From NCBI GenBank assembly GCA_000708835.1, contig DF237295.1:1-64000 (forward strand): a DNA stretch of 64,000 bases, in the 5' to 3' direction. Both the position numbers and the translations under genes were made by a program. This DNA comes from Klebsormidium nitens. Taxonomy: Eukaryota > Streptophyta > Klebsormidiophyceae > Klebsormidiales > Klebsormidiaceae. The notes beneath the pieces are model-generated. The model did no database searches and was not told the DNA's origin. It saw only the letters and a list, made by a program, of their open reading frames with translations. Positions 48,901-60,800 of the stretch are shown one piece after another (the first letter of the stretch is position 1; each line of letters starts with the position of its first letter).

Positions 48901-50372
48901 TGGTGTTGGCGTGGCAAATCAGAAGTTTCAATGTGGAAACCCCTACATGGGAGGATGGTCATTCGGACGGCGCCCGTGCTGTGATCGACTTGACAAGACC
49001 TCTGCCCTCCAGCAGTCTTATGAGTCAATGAGCATAATCTGATCGACATATTCCTGCGGAGAAGTCAAACCGAGCAGAGGCCACTTAGTCTTGATTGAGT
49101 GAGGGCAGGAAATCTGATCGGTGTCCACACTTCATGACTCAAACTCTTGAGTTACTTAGTGGGATGATTTGCTGACAGCATTTCCCTCTGTTTGTGCACC
49201 CTTCAACCTGCACAACACTGATGCAATTCTTGAAACAACATTGCCGGCGCTTGTACGATCTGGTGCAGTGGCAACTGCTTCTGAAAAACCTGAAAAGGGA
49301 GGGTTTAAGCACTCCATCTGGATGACATCATCTGTGCACATAACCCTCATTTGGGAAAACCACCTGTTGCTCATCAAGCTGTTCTTGGATAAGGTAGAGT
49401 AAAAACTTTTTTTGGGACGATTAGGCCTATCAATACCACACCAGCCGCACCGTCAACCCCTTTTTGTCTACCTTTGTCTTGGTGAACTGGTTTGAACATC
49501 CTTCTCTGCCAACTCTCCGCCAACTCTTACAGGTTTCATTGATGTACGGCTCACAATGAAGCCCTCACAACAATCCTCTGACCTAATATGCCATGACTTC
49601 ATCAACATGTTCTTCAATTTGTAGAACCATCACCTGGCATGGGACGCACAAAAGTGTACATGACAACTGGGTGGGAACGGCAGACTGATGCTGGCTTAAG
49701 GGTGGTAGTGACAAACTCTACGGTTTGAAAGAAAGCAAGTTGACTGCTCCACCATGGCTGGTGCTTCAAAGTTTCTGAACATGATCTTGCAGCATTCAAA
49801 TATGAGAACTCTATACTAGAATGTTGCCTCCTGTCACTCTCAAGGAAGTGCTTGCAGAAAGTCCATGATGCTTGTTTCTGAAGCTGGCGTGCAAACAAGC
49901 TGGATAAGAGATCCGGATAGATTCGGTTTGCATTGGAAAATTTTGTTCGCAATGAGGACTTGAACCGGAAGGAAACAACCATCTCATCATCCAAAGAATT
50001 AGGGACAGGCTAACGGCATTGCGGAAGATGTCTGAAAAAGAAGTTCAATGACAGCGTAAAGATGACAAAGATAACCATTGATGCTAACACGGGGTTTGGA
50101 ACCGATGCACGTTGAAATGTCATAGCAATCCTGGCCCTTAATGAAATTCATGAAAGTTTACTCAAAGCCAGAAAGGCAAGTATGTAGAACACAGATATCA
50201 GAACTGCTGAAAGAAACTTAGGCAAAGCGAAAGAAGTTTGACTCACCGAAATGACAGAGAGGACCGTCACAATAAGAGCACCAACAACCAGGGTACCGAA
50301 GAGGCAAAACCCAAACTTCCTGTAAGTTTTTTGAACCTTAAATGGGTTTGGAAACTCGCCAGCTGAAGACAT
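45933..50372 (-). CDS. Two-pass membrane protein with DEG/ENaC/ASIC-like layout (family not proven)
   Basis: Five exons (50372-50247, 48857-48624, 48095-47930, 47245-47046, 46358-45933) give 1152 nt, 383 aa, with consistent phases and good GT-AG sites. The protein has a short cytosolic N-terminus, TM1 (about 22-44), a ~250-residue extracytosolic part with four or more Cys, and TM2 (about 300-328) followed by a ~55-residue Lys/Ser-rich tail. Three features recall the DEG/ENaC/ASIC channel family: the post-TM1 stretch LPFLPYIYICSSN (family: FPAVTICNxN), the pre-TM2 stretch SYDEVTLREKN (family: xYExxxxKxx) and a Gly/Ser-rich start of TM2 (LIGSIPGYIS). The ectodomain is shorter than in animal channels and I see no full Cys pattern, so the family call is inference. 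It could equally be a lineage-specific membrane protein of unknown role. It is divergent to the EDR2-like gene across the assembly gap. Confidence 0.8.
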
Positions 50373-50711
50373 CTTTTCCCCGTTTTGTTGTATATGTGAC
50401 AGAGGTACCAACAGAGCTGATGTAAATACCCTAATGGAACCCAGGCAACTGAACGCTTCCAAGCCCTGCCAACGAGCCCCGCAGAACTTTGTCGGGCTGG
50501 GAGAATCCTGGCACTACCAAATGCCTTTACATTCCCCAATTACGTTACGAAGTTCCTTCGAACAGCTTGCACCAAGTCCTGAAGTCGTGTGCAAGCGAGC
50601 ACCTTTGCAGTTGACTTCAAACAACGCTTACAATAGGTAGCTAGAAGTTGATAACAAAATAAAGGGCAGCAGAGGCAAGGCATCAGGTAAGATTAAATGC
50701 AGACTGAGAAA

Positions 50712-51366
50712 NNNNNNNNNNNNNNNNNNNNNNNNNNNNNNNNNNNNNNNNNNNNNNNNNNNNNNNNNNNNNNNNNNNNNNNNNNNNNNNNNNNNNNNNN
50801 NNNNNNNNNNNNNNNNNNNNNNNNNNNNNNNNNNNNNNNNNNNNNNNNNNNNNNNNNNNNNNNNNNNNNNNNNNNNNNNNNNNNNNNNNNNNNNNNNNNN
50901 NNNNNNNNNNNNNNNNNNNNNNNNNNNNNNNNNNNNNNNNNNNNNNNNNNNNNNNNNNNNNNNNNNNNNNNNNNNNNNNNNNNNNNNNNNNNNNNNNNNN
51001 NNNNNNNNNNNNNNNNNNNNNNNNNNNNNNNNNNNNNNNNNNNNNNNNNNNNNNNNNNNNNNNNNNNNNNNNNNNNNNNNNNNNNNNNNNNNNNNNNNNN
51101 NNNNNNNNNNNNNNNNNNNNNNNNNNNNNNNNNNNNNNNNNNNNNNNNNNNNNNNNNNNNNNNNNNNNNNNNNNNNNNNNNNNNNNNNNNNNNNNNNNNN
51201 NNNNNNNNNNNNNNNNNNNNNNNNNNNNNNNNNNNNNNNNNNNNNNNNNNNNNNNNNNNNNNNNNNNNNNNNNNNNNNNNNNNNNNNNNNNNNNNNNNNN
51301 NNNNNNNNNNNNNNNNNNNNNNNNNNNNNNNNNNNNNNNNNNNNNNNNNNNNNNNNNNNNNNNNNN
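50712..51366. other. Assembly gap (655 N)
   Basis: An unsequenced run in the divergent region between the channel-like gene (start 50372) and the EDR2-like gene (start 51802). Promoters or 5' UTR exons of either gene may lie inside. The short flanks at 50373-50711 and 51367-51801 show no exon. Confidence 0.99.
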
Positions 51367-51801
51367 TGCAGAAGCAGTGCAGAAGCTGCACAGCTCGCTG
51401 AAATGTCAACAGTGTTGACATCAACAGTACAGCTGATTGACTTTCGCAGGAACTGCGTTCGATGCCATCGACGGCTGAGCTATCGAAACAGCGTAATGGA
51501 ATGGACGGCAGCAGCTCTCGCATTGCCATCCATATACATGTGCATCTCGCCCTTCCTAGTTGTCCAATATCACAACAATCAATGCGAGAGCACGTCATCA
51601 TTTGCAATGCCAATGGTGGCATTGTGTACATTACATTTCTCGGGAACTCCCTCGCATGGTGGCATGCCTCTCTATAATCTCCGCCTCCAAATTCTGACTT
51701 TCTTCTGGCTTCGCAAGAAACATCAAAGAGAAGAAGACCTCGCTGCGGAATGCCTCCGCTGTAATCATCAGGTTGTGGTGGTGGAAGAAGTTGAATAGCC
51801 A

Positions 51802-54800
51802 ATGGGGCTCTCGCGTCTGCGGACGACAGGGTGGCTTATGCACTTTGGTGAGAACAAAAATGGAAAAAGATACTGCAACCCGAGGTGAGCATGTGTTCTG
51901 TTGAGCTCCTCATAACGTAAGAAGCTTCTTGCTTGAGTGACGCAACAAATCCTTGGGAAGGATCGGATGCAACAATTCAGCACCTCGGATCAAGACAAAG
52001 TGTGCGTCGCAGCTGCTTTGGTTAAGAAGATTTCTTTTGCTGTGTTACAAGTAACTTCAAATGATACTACCAGTAATCAGCGCCACCATCATCGGATAAG
52101 TTTGATTGTTCAAGATTGAAGGGTGTTCACCAAGCTTGCCAAGGTTTTCTGTTCTTGTTACTGAACTTATGGCCTAATCATAAGAACCAAGCATCTGGAC
52201 ATTGGGAGTCAATACCTTGTATAAGTTCTTACTGCAATGACAGGGATGTGAGTGATTCCTGAGGTGCAAGCAGTTCGTTTCTCAGGACAAACATCGAACT
52301 CTCAAAAAGAAACGCGAACAAGTGACTATCTGCCGGTGGTTTGGAAACAACGTCAAGGTATTCAAAGCCTGTGATGGCGGCGGAAGCGCAAAGTCCATTG
52401 TACCACAGTTTCAGGAAGTTTGAAAAGAGCAAGTGCCTTTCTTGAAAGTGGCTTTCCGCATAAACACATCCTTCCTTGTCCAGGTTTGTAGTTCTGGAAG
52501 GGAGGTCACTTTCAATCTACAATGAAGACCCCGAGCAGGCACATGATGAGGTGCACAAACCTCTTTTCTCAAATTCTTCTTTACCTTATAAAGATCTGCG
52601 ATGCTTCTCATAATCGTTCTTACTGATATCAATAACAGGCACCAGATTTTCTTTCGCTTTTATGTGCAAGGATGTGTAGTCCTTCTACGCAGTTTCTCAG
52701 GTCTGAGTTAAGCCTGGGCAACAGGACCTTCAGTCCCGTGCTTAAAGCACCTTCAGGAACATCTTCATGTTTGAAGCCTTCTGAAACCTCTGACATGTTT
52801 CCAACTGGTTTCCAGAACAGCTATTTTCACTTGAGAACCCGCGTTGACATTGTGCAAAAGAGTCTTACTTGGCAGACAAGAAGCCTGTTCTTTCACTGTG
52901 CAGAAGCCGCTCTTCCATGGCAACATGGGCCCATACACCCGCTGGGAAGAGCTTGGCAGGCAGGTGGTGGACGGCCACTGCCTGTATGGCTTGCGGCTCT
53001 ACAGTGCTGTCAACCATGCCATCAACGGACAGGTACTTTTCATGATTCAATGTGATCACCATCAGTCGGCGCCTGAGAGGCTGCGCAGTAGAAGGACAAG
53101 CCTGATTACCTACATGTTTTTGCCTGCTTTGTGACTGCAAACTGAGACGTCAGATCAAAGCAGACTGCCTAGCTGCAACCTAACAGAGATTGCCGATTGC
53201 CTGCATCATCCATCTCGGTGCTCCAATCCACTGCACCTGAACACCACTACCAATCAAGAAGCACCCAATCACGAACCTTGAAGTGGCACCACACTATATG
53301 ATTAAAAACCGGCCAGTGCTAGACGAAGAAGTTGTGCTCCTTGTTGCAGCTTGGGGCTGGCTCCGTGGAAGAAGTCTCGAAATGGCTGAATGCTCTGGAG
53401 CATGCGCGAGACATTGTAAGCGTTTCTTCATGCTTCTCCATCCGCCTTCCCCTCTTGCCAAGGAACCGAACCGCAATTTGTATCCAGGATTAACCTGTGC
53501 GCCCGCTCACAGTTACATAACAATGTTCTCAGTGAGGGGGTTTCCTTTCCTACTCTGGAGAGAGAAGAGGGTTTTGACAAGCCTTGTGGTGGAGGGAACT
53601 CTCTACGCTGCCCCTCTCTGGAAACACGATGTTATGAAGTCGTTGGTTCTCTTCCGAAGTCCCAGAAAAGAAAGTTTGACCCAGTCTGAAGTTCCAGAGA
53701 AGAGTTTCTATTCAGTCAAGTACATCACTTGCTGAAAGGAGTTTCTATTTGTGATCGATTCCTATTCCAATCATCGTCTAGCAACGAACAAGAATGTGTC
53801 GTACCGGATATTGAGGCACTTGGAACGTCCCTGTCCTTGCAGGCTATACAGTCGGCTAAAGATGCGGAGGCTCGTGAAGAGCAGTAAGACACCCTTCACA
53901 CTGCCCATTCAATAGTCTGCTTTCTGTCTCCTTGGCAACACGGATATCTCATTGTAGTTGTAGTCCTATTATATCTCACGACTATCACTTTGGTTCGTTC
54001 TTCAGTTTCAGAACAACTGACTCTTGGCCTGACCCGAATGAACGTTCAAAATTTCCATTCCCGATCGGGGTTGAAGAAAAGTAGTGTGACCTTTCTCTGG
54101 TCACAGGTTCTGAACGTGTTAGCGAGAATCAGCGTCGAAATTTTGATGGAAATCAGAGCCCTCTGATCAAAGTTTCATCTGAGGTAGCCATTCAATTCTG
54201 GATGAAAGTCGTGAAAGCTTCGCAGTAATCGACGGGCGGAACGGGCATAATCGTTCTATCCAAAACTTAACCGCTGTTATGGCCTCCGTGCAGGCTGGTC
54301 AGAGAAGACGGAATTGCAGACGACTTCGAAGACGGACCGAGAAAGAGCTTGTCGAGGCTAGCCAGCATCGGACTAGGTCAGTAGCACAAACTGAACATGC
54401 TGACGGCAAAGTATCACGTCATTTGCAGGCGTCTTTGACTCCTTCACTCAGCTTTTCCGTCGCCGTTTTACTTGCGGCTCTCTTTAATACCCTTCGTCCA
54501 GGCTCCGATTTGAAATTTGCAGTAATTAGCTTGATAAAAGCTACAATACGCACGTTAGGTGCTTCTTTTCAAGACGGACATGTTGATGGCACTTCCAACG
54601 AGGATGCCTGAAAAACAATCAAGAATCTGAACGTGGCAAGTCATGTTGTATTATCGAAAACGCACTATTCTGCCAAGTACTTCGTTCGTCGACTCATTTT
54701 ACATTACCTCTTCGTGCTTTCATTCTTTTGGATTCTTTTCAAAGTCACGAACGTTTGACGAGATAAGTGCATATCTTGAAGAGGTTGCACTTCGTATAGG

Positions 54801-57800
54801 CGTGCCAGCAGTTTTCAAGAACCAAGCGATTATCGAGGGCCTCCAAGAGGCGGGCTTCGACATCGGTGACGCCTTTTCTGGCGGGGACTGGCGCCTCCTC
54901 AAACTCGAAAACGGTGAGGAGTCGATCGACGCCATCTCTAGTAAAGGAACTACGGAGTCGCTTAAAACGTGTCGGAAAGGCCATAGAAGGTCGCTTGTCG
55001 ATTGGCATTGTTCTTTCATTGCCAGGTCCTCGATCGGCTGTCTTTGAATGATCCTTTTAGGTTGCTCTTTTCGGAAACCTACTCGGTCAATCCAATGACG
55101 TGATCCAAACTCTCCGGCAGGTTTGCGAATCTACCAGGATGACTCGGATTTGAAGGTGGGGAGCTCCCTCTTGCAGCCTTTTGCTTCTTTGCCTCCCTCA
55201 TCGTACATCCTATTCAGAGCAAGTGTTCGGCTCTCAGATGCGCAATACATGAGGCGCAACAGGGCGGTAAATTACTCCTGTTCTGAATTCAGAGCAAGCG
55301 TCACAAACACTGGTGGACATGAAGTCTTGTCGAGCCCCTTGCATCATTGCTGGTTCGCCAAATCGTGCGACTGTCTATCTTCAATTTGTACAGATAGCGA
55401 TATTGCCATCAAGTCCACGAAGAAAGGATCAACCTGCAGATATGCGTTCCCTTCTTCTTCTCTGCAGTCGACGCATCCGGTGCTGAAGGCCGTAGGTGTG
55501 ATCGAAGCGCCCGCTGAGAACATTTTTCAGTTGGCGATGAGCTTGGGTAAGAGGACGCACAAGTGAGTAAGCACTCCAGTCGGCAGCAATTGCCCTTGTC
55601 ACACACATTGCTGAAAACTAGAGGCTGATCGCTTTCCGAGCAGCCGCTGCTGTTTCGAACAAATTTTTGACCTGTGCCATGCTCGATCTCGAGGCCTTCA
55701 TGAATGCATACAAGCAGCGACACCTCTCGTACTAAAACCTGCTGGTTTCAGCGCCTTGCCTGAGTTGCGTCCTGCTCTTTTTGAGTAGAGAGCCTGGACT
55801 TGTGGTATCAGTAAAGTGCCAAGTCTCTTAGATGCGCATCCAAAAGGTGACTCGGCTTGCTCATGGTTGCTAATTACGTGCACCTGTCAGTTTGTAAGCC
55901 TATCTTCAGGGCCAACATAGACGACAATCCCGAGTTCGTCTTGCGTCAAAACGAAATCGTCGATGATGCATCAAATCGCTTTTCAGAGTCCACTCCTACC
56001 ACTTATGAGCCATTTGTAAGATTCTGTTGGGATCTAAGTTCTGGCGCTCTTCGTACGCTCAAACCCGTTGACGGTCACATCCTAAAATTGCTTTTCTCAA
56101 TCTCTGTCTCATTTCTGAAAACTTTAGAGGATTTTGAAGATTTTTTTCCTTTCCAGCTTTGACCCAGTCTTGAGGGACTGGAGCTCTGTCGAGATCATCG
56201 ACGGGCACACGGACGTTGTGCACGCCGTCATGGAGCCCAAAATCTTCCCGCCCCTCCTTCAACACGTGACTTCTGCCTCGCGCGGTATTGGCGAAGAGAC
56301 CCTGACGGGGCGTACGGTAAGGAAGCGGAGTCTGATCTAATTTTTGGGGCTCAGCCCTTCCTGACTGGAGCTTGGAGCAGTACGTATGTGCGTCCTTAGG
56401 TTTATACCGCGTCGGATGTTCTGCCTTGAGGTTTGATTTCAGCGGTGGAGTGGTGGTCTCAAGTTTAAAATATTGCATGGCTCAAGGCAACGTCTTTAAA
56501 AAATGGAGAACAGCTCTCCTGAGAGTCGAAGTCCCGGTTAGTCAACTGTAGACTTCTTTGGCTATAACCCAGGTAAGTGAAAAGCGCAGTCGAATCCGGG
56601 ATGTCAGATTCTAAATCGATGGAAGGTGACTACCTGCGGCTTGTTTACAACTCGGCTCTCGGAGCACTTGTCCGATGGATTCGAAGCTGCTAATACTGAC
56701 CGGATGCTTTGCTTCTTGTGCAGCAATCCTGTACCATTCCGTAGAAAACGACAAATGCAAGCCGGGAAAGGACTTCGTCCGCTGCAAAGAAGTCTCCAGT
56801 AAGTCTCGACTTCCTTTTGCGTCCTCCATCCATGCCTGTCAAAAGTTTTGGCGAGATTTGTGGTTTCTGGAGACCCAGCTTAAGCTCCTGGGTCTGACTC
56901 ACATCAATCGAGCAGGATTGACGAGCGGAAGCAATGATAGAAACGAAAAATCTGGTCTAGATACTTTTCCCTGGCAGCTTCGAGCTTCTCTGCCGATCAC
57001 GAAAGTGATAACGAGTCCTCCCGCGACTCCCTGCTTGGGGCCTTATTCAGGAAAGGAACCGTTTTTTCGAAATTCCGAGCGGAAGCAACGATAGGAACGG
57101 AAAATCTGGTAGATACTTTTCCCTGTCAGCTTCGAGCTTCTCTGCCAATCACAAGAGTGAAAACGATTCCTCCCGCGACTCCCTGCTTGGGGCGTCAACC
57201 ATAAAAGGAACCGATTTTTTAAACTCCGCTTGTTCCTCCCCTCTGTGCAGTCCTCAGTTGGGAGATCACTCCGCTCCCCCCCCACCCTGTTACAAACGAG
57301 CCCCGGTCGCTGTGCGAGCATCTGGTGGGCATCGACCTTCTGGGCTGGAAGGCGAGGTTCTACAAGAAGTTCGGAGCGGAGGCGCAAATGCGCCTACTGA
57401 CCAGAGTGGCCGGTGAGAATCCGCTCTCGATTTTGGCCTGTTTTCATACTGGTTTTCTGGAGGGGAGACGGAAGTCCGAGAATTTATAGGGGCAGAATTG
57501 AAAGCGGGGTCCAGGTTTTGAAGGTAGGAAGCTTCCTGGAGCAACCCGCCCAATCGCAGACTGTTTGCCGGACATGTTTCTACTCACGAGAACCTTCCAA
57601 TCAGCTGGAAGGTTAGGGAAACCCATCCTTCAGCCAAGCAGACGGCAAGCCAGGTCCACCGAAGTCTTCTAACGGAGTGAATGGTACACAACACTGCCCC
57701 CGTTGGCGAGGCGTCGTATCAAGATGGCAAAACACGTTTACGAATCTGTGACCCCTTCTCAAACTTTAAAACGACAAAGACGAAGCTGCTGTTTATGACA

Positions 57801-60800
57801 TCCGGTCATCTTTTGGGTTCCGTCTTCGTTTTTTTCGAACACGCTGAAAACTTCAAGGGAGTCTAATGGTTGTCGGAACGGATTCAACATCTCAGGCTCA
57901 TACGCTTGCACCGCTCATGTATCCATCATAGCTCACAACGGAAGCGCCGATAATCTGAAAGTGCTCATTCCAACTTTTACAACTATTCAATATGACACCT
58001 GCGGTGTGCACCTGCGTGCGGAAGCACTTTGTCACACTTTCGTGGGGGCTTTGAAGCCTTCTCTAAATTGTTGGGATATCTTGTGCAAAGTACTGATTGC
58101 TCGAAGTACTGAGCTTGTACAAGCAGTCAAAGGACTCGTTTTCTCCCGGCTACAGGCATGCACAATCGCTACTGTGCAAGATCTGAGGCCCTCAGGTACC
58201 AAGATCTGCTTCATCCTGTGTCGTACGTGCTGGATAGATCAACCGAGTTCTTTGTTTCCCCGCAGGGATGCGCGAGCATTTTCTGGCGAACCCCCAGGAG
58301 GCGTTCGAGCCGACCGCGGGCGCCACCGTCCAGTCGACCGTCCGCCGCTCGTCCGACCACGTGTCCGCACCGACGACGCCGGACAGCAGCAAAAAGGACC
58401 CCTTCTTCCAGATGGAGGAAGTCTACTACGATGCGGAGGAGCCGCAGGACTCAATTGCGGGACACGTCATCAAGGTGAGGGCGCAACTGAGTGGAAGCTG
58501 GGAATGTTCTGCATTCGGAAACAAGAGAGTGAGGCATAAAGGTTGTCCCTTTCAATCGGCGGCCTCAAATCTGGCTCGGATTTTGATGGATGCATTAGAA
58601 CCGCACTCTTGGTGTCAGGATTGAGGGATAGTTTGATCTCAGATTGAGTTCACTCACTTAATCGTTTTTTGTTTTCTCGGAGCTTGAGCTAATGGAGACC
58701 GATCTTGAGAGACAACAGCAGCAATGTCGGAGTTAGTGAACCTACTTACCACTCCTCTGTTTTTTCGACTCCTTGCCAGTAGAGATTGATCTTAGAGACA
58801 CAACAGCAGCGGAACCAATCACATGCATGCGACATCAGCAGGCTCTATCAACAAAACGCTCCTCAGTCGAAAGTGTCTCCGGATTCCCATCTCGAGCTCT
58901 CAGTTCTCGTAACTTCTGTTTTTCTGATTCAAAGCACTCTTTTTGCAGAGGCCCGCAAGCTTCAAATACGCTGCCTTTGCCGCGATCGCCCTGCACCGCA
59001 CCCAATCCAGCCTGCCGAAAGACGGCCTGCCCCAACTGCGTGGGCCACCCGTCCCGTACGCGCCGTCTCATTTCACGGGAAGCGTGCCCCGCTTATCGGG
59101 CGCGCGAACCAAGGACTGTTTCAGCGTGCCCTCGGGGGGGCAGTTCAAGGTCCGGGGGAAGACGTATCGCAAGGATGGCGTCAAGGTGAGGCGTCAAGTC
59201 GACCTGGTGATTGGGGCCGCTTTGTGGTGCTCATTTTTTTCAGCTGGAAGTTGTTTACCGGCAGATAGAAGTGCACTCAGTGGTGCACGATTTATGACAA
59301 AGACTGTGTCAAGGGGCGGCATCTTGACACTCTTTCTTGTATTTGTTTTATTCGTTAAATGGTCTTGGGGTCTCTTCCTTCCTTCTAGTGCCTCTCAACC
59401 TGAAATTACACGCACCGCCCAAGTCCGCCGGACTTTCTAACTGTGTAATGAGTCTCGGAGACTCTTGTTGTGCCATGCGCCCTCGTTAAAGGGGCCTTCT
59501 GTCTTTTTCAGCACTACGGCTTCCTGGTCTAGCACCACGTAAGGAAAAGTCACCGCGAGGAAACCGTTGCAAGGTCTTCTTCAAAGCGTTTTGCCTTCCC
59601 CCGCAGGTTAAGGGCGGTGAGCCCTTGCTTCAGCTGCTCGCAGTCGACTGGTTCGAGAGCAGCCGCCGCATGGATAATGTCGCGCAGAGCCCGTCTAGCT
59701 GCATGCAGGTGCGGTAATCGTGCTTGTATTTCGACCAGACTTTCGTGTTCTGTGTTTTCGTCGGTTGCTACATGTTTCCGGCAAAGCAGGGAGCTCGAGA
59801 GAAGAGGCTTAGAGGTGGTCACATGGAGGAACCTTGTTCGTTCAGCGGAATGCTCTTGGTTGAACAAAAAAGGTGCAGAGTAGGTTCCATCTTGAGACGT
59901 CTTCACCAAGTGCAATTTTAGAGCAGTAAGTCTCTTATGTGGTGCCACGGCTGATATTAACGCTCCTTCACGCCCCTGGTGTAGAAATGTGTACATTGCG
60001 CTCAGCTTGTCGTTGATCCGTCCTTCATGAATACCGTTCTTGCTATCTGAATCAGTTGCAATCTTCTTGTGTCGAAAGGGCTGGGATCTGGCTGTCCATG
60101 ATCTGCCCGGGGTTCACCTCCTACCAACAACTGAACGGGTTCATTGGCAACCAGATGTACTACGTCAGGCACTGTCGCTCATCTCACGTTGTGCTTTGCT
60201 GTGCTGTGCAGGGTGCCGAGGCGAAGAAGATGCCTTTCGTGTTTGTGATCAATCTCCAGGTTAGTGACGCATCTACGTCTCATCCCCCTGTTTAAGCGTT
60301 TGCCAAATCACTCCCTTGACGCCAGCTCCGGATGCTCGTTTGCGGGCAGTATTGGGGGGAACACATTCCCGAACTGAGGCGTTTGTCATTCTCTCCGCAA
60401 TCACTGCGACTGAGGTGTTCGAGACCACTCTCCTCCATGTTGTCTACGTCACTTGGCTAGAGTCTCCGCCATTTTTTGATATTAGGCTGGTCAACAGTAG
60501 CGGAGTCTGGTGATATGTGCCGTTGCAACCTACTATCAAGCGGTTCGGCGTTACGACATGATTTTTTCCATAAAAGAAAGTGACTCTCGTGCACTACAGT
60601 CGAGACAATGCGTTGTCTGGTGCACAAAATTTGGACTCTCATTGCATAGCATCGCGGTTGCTTTGATGGCACTCTTCGAATGGTTTCCACTGTTTTCATC
60701 TTAAAGACATCTGCTTTTTCGAGTCACCCCTCACGGCCGGAGCTTTCAACCGACAGGTTCCCGGCAGCCCTTGCCGCAGCCTGGCCATGTACTTCGTTTC

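Noticed and set aside
49614-49994. 126-codon minus-strand open frame in intron 1 of the channel-like gene
   Set aside because: Exon 1 and exon 2 already join in phase without it; no supporting motif.
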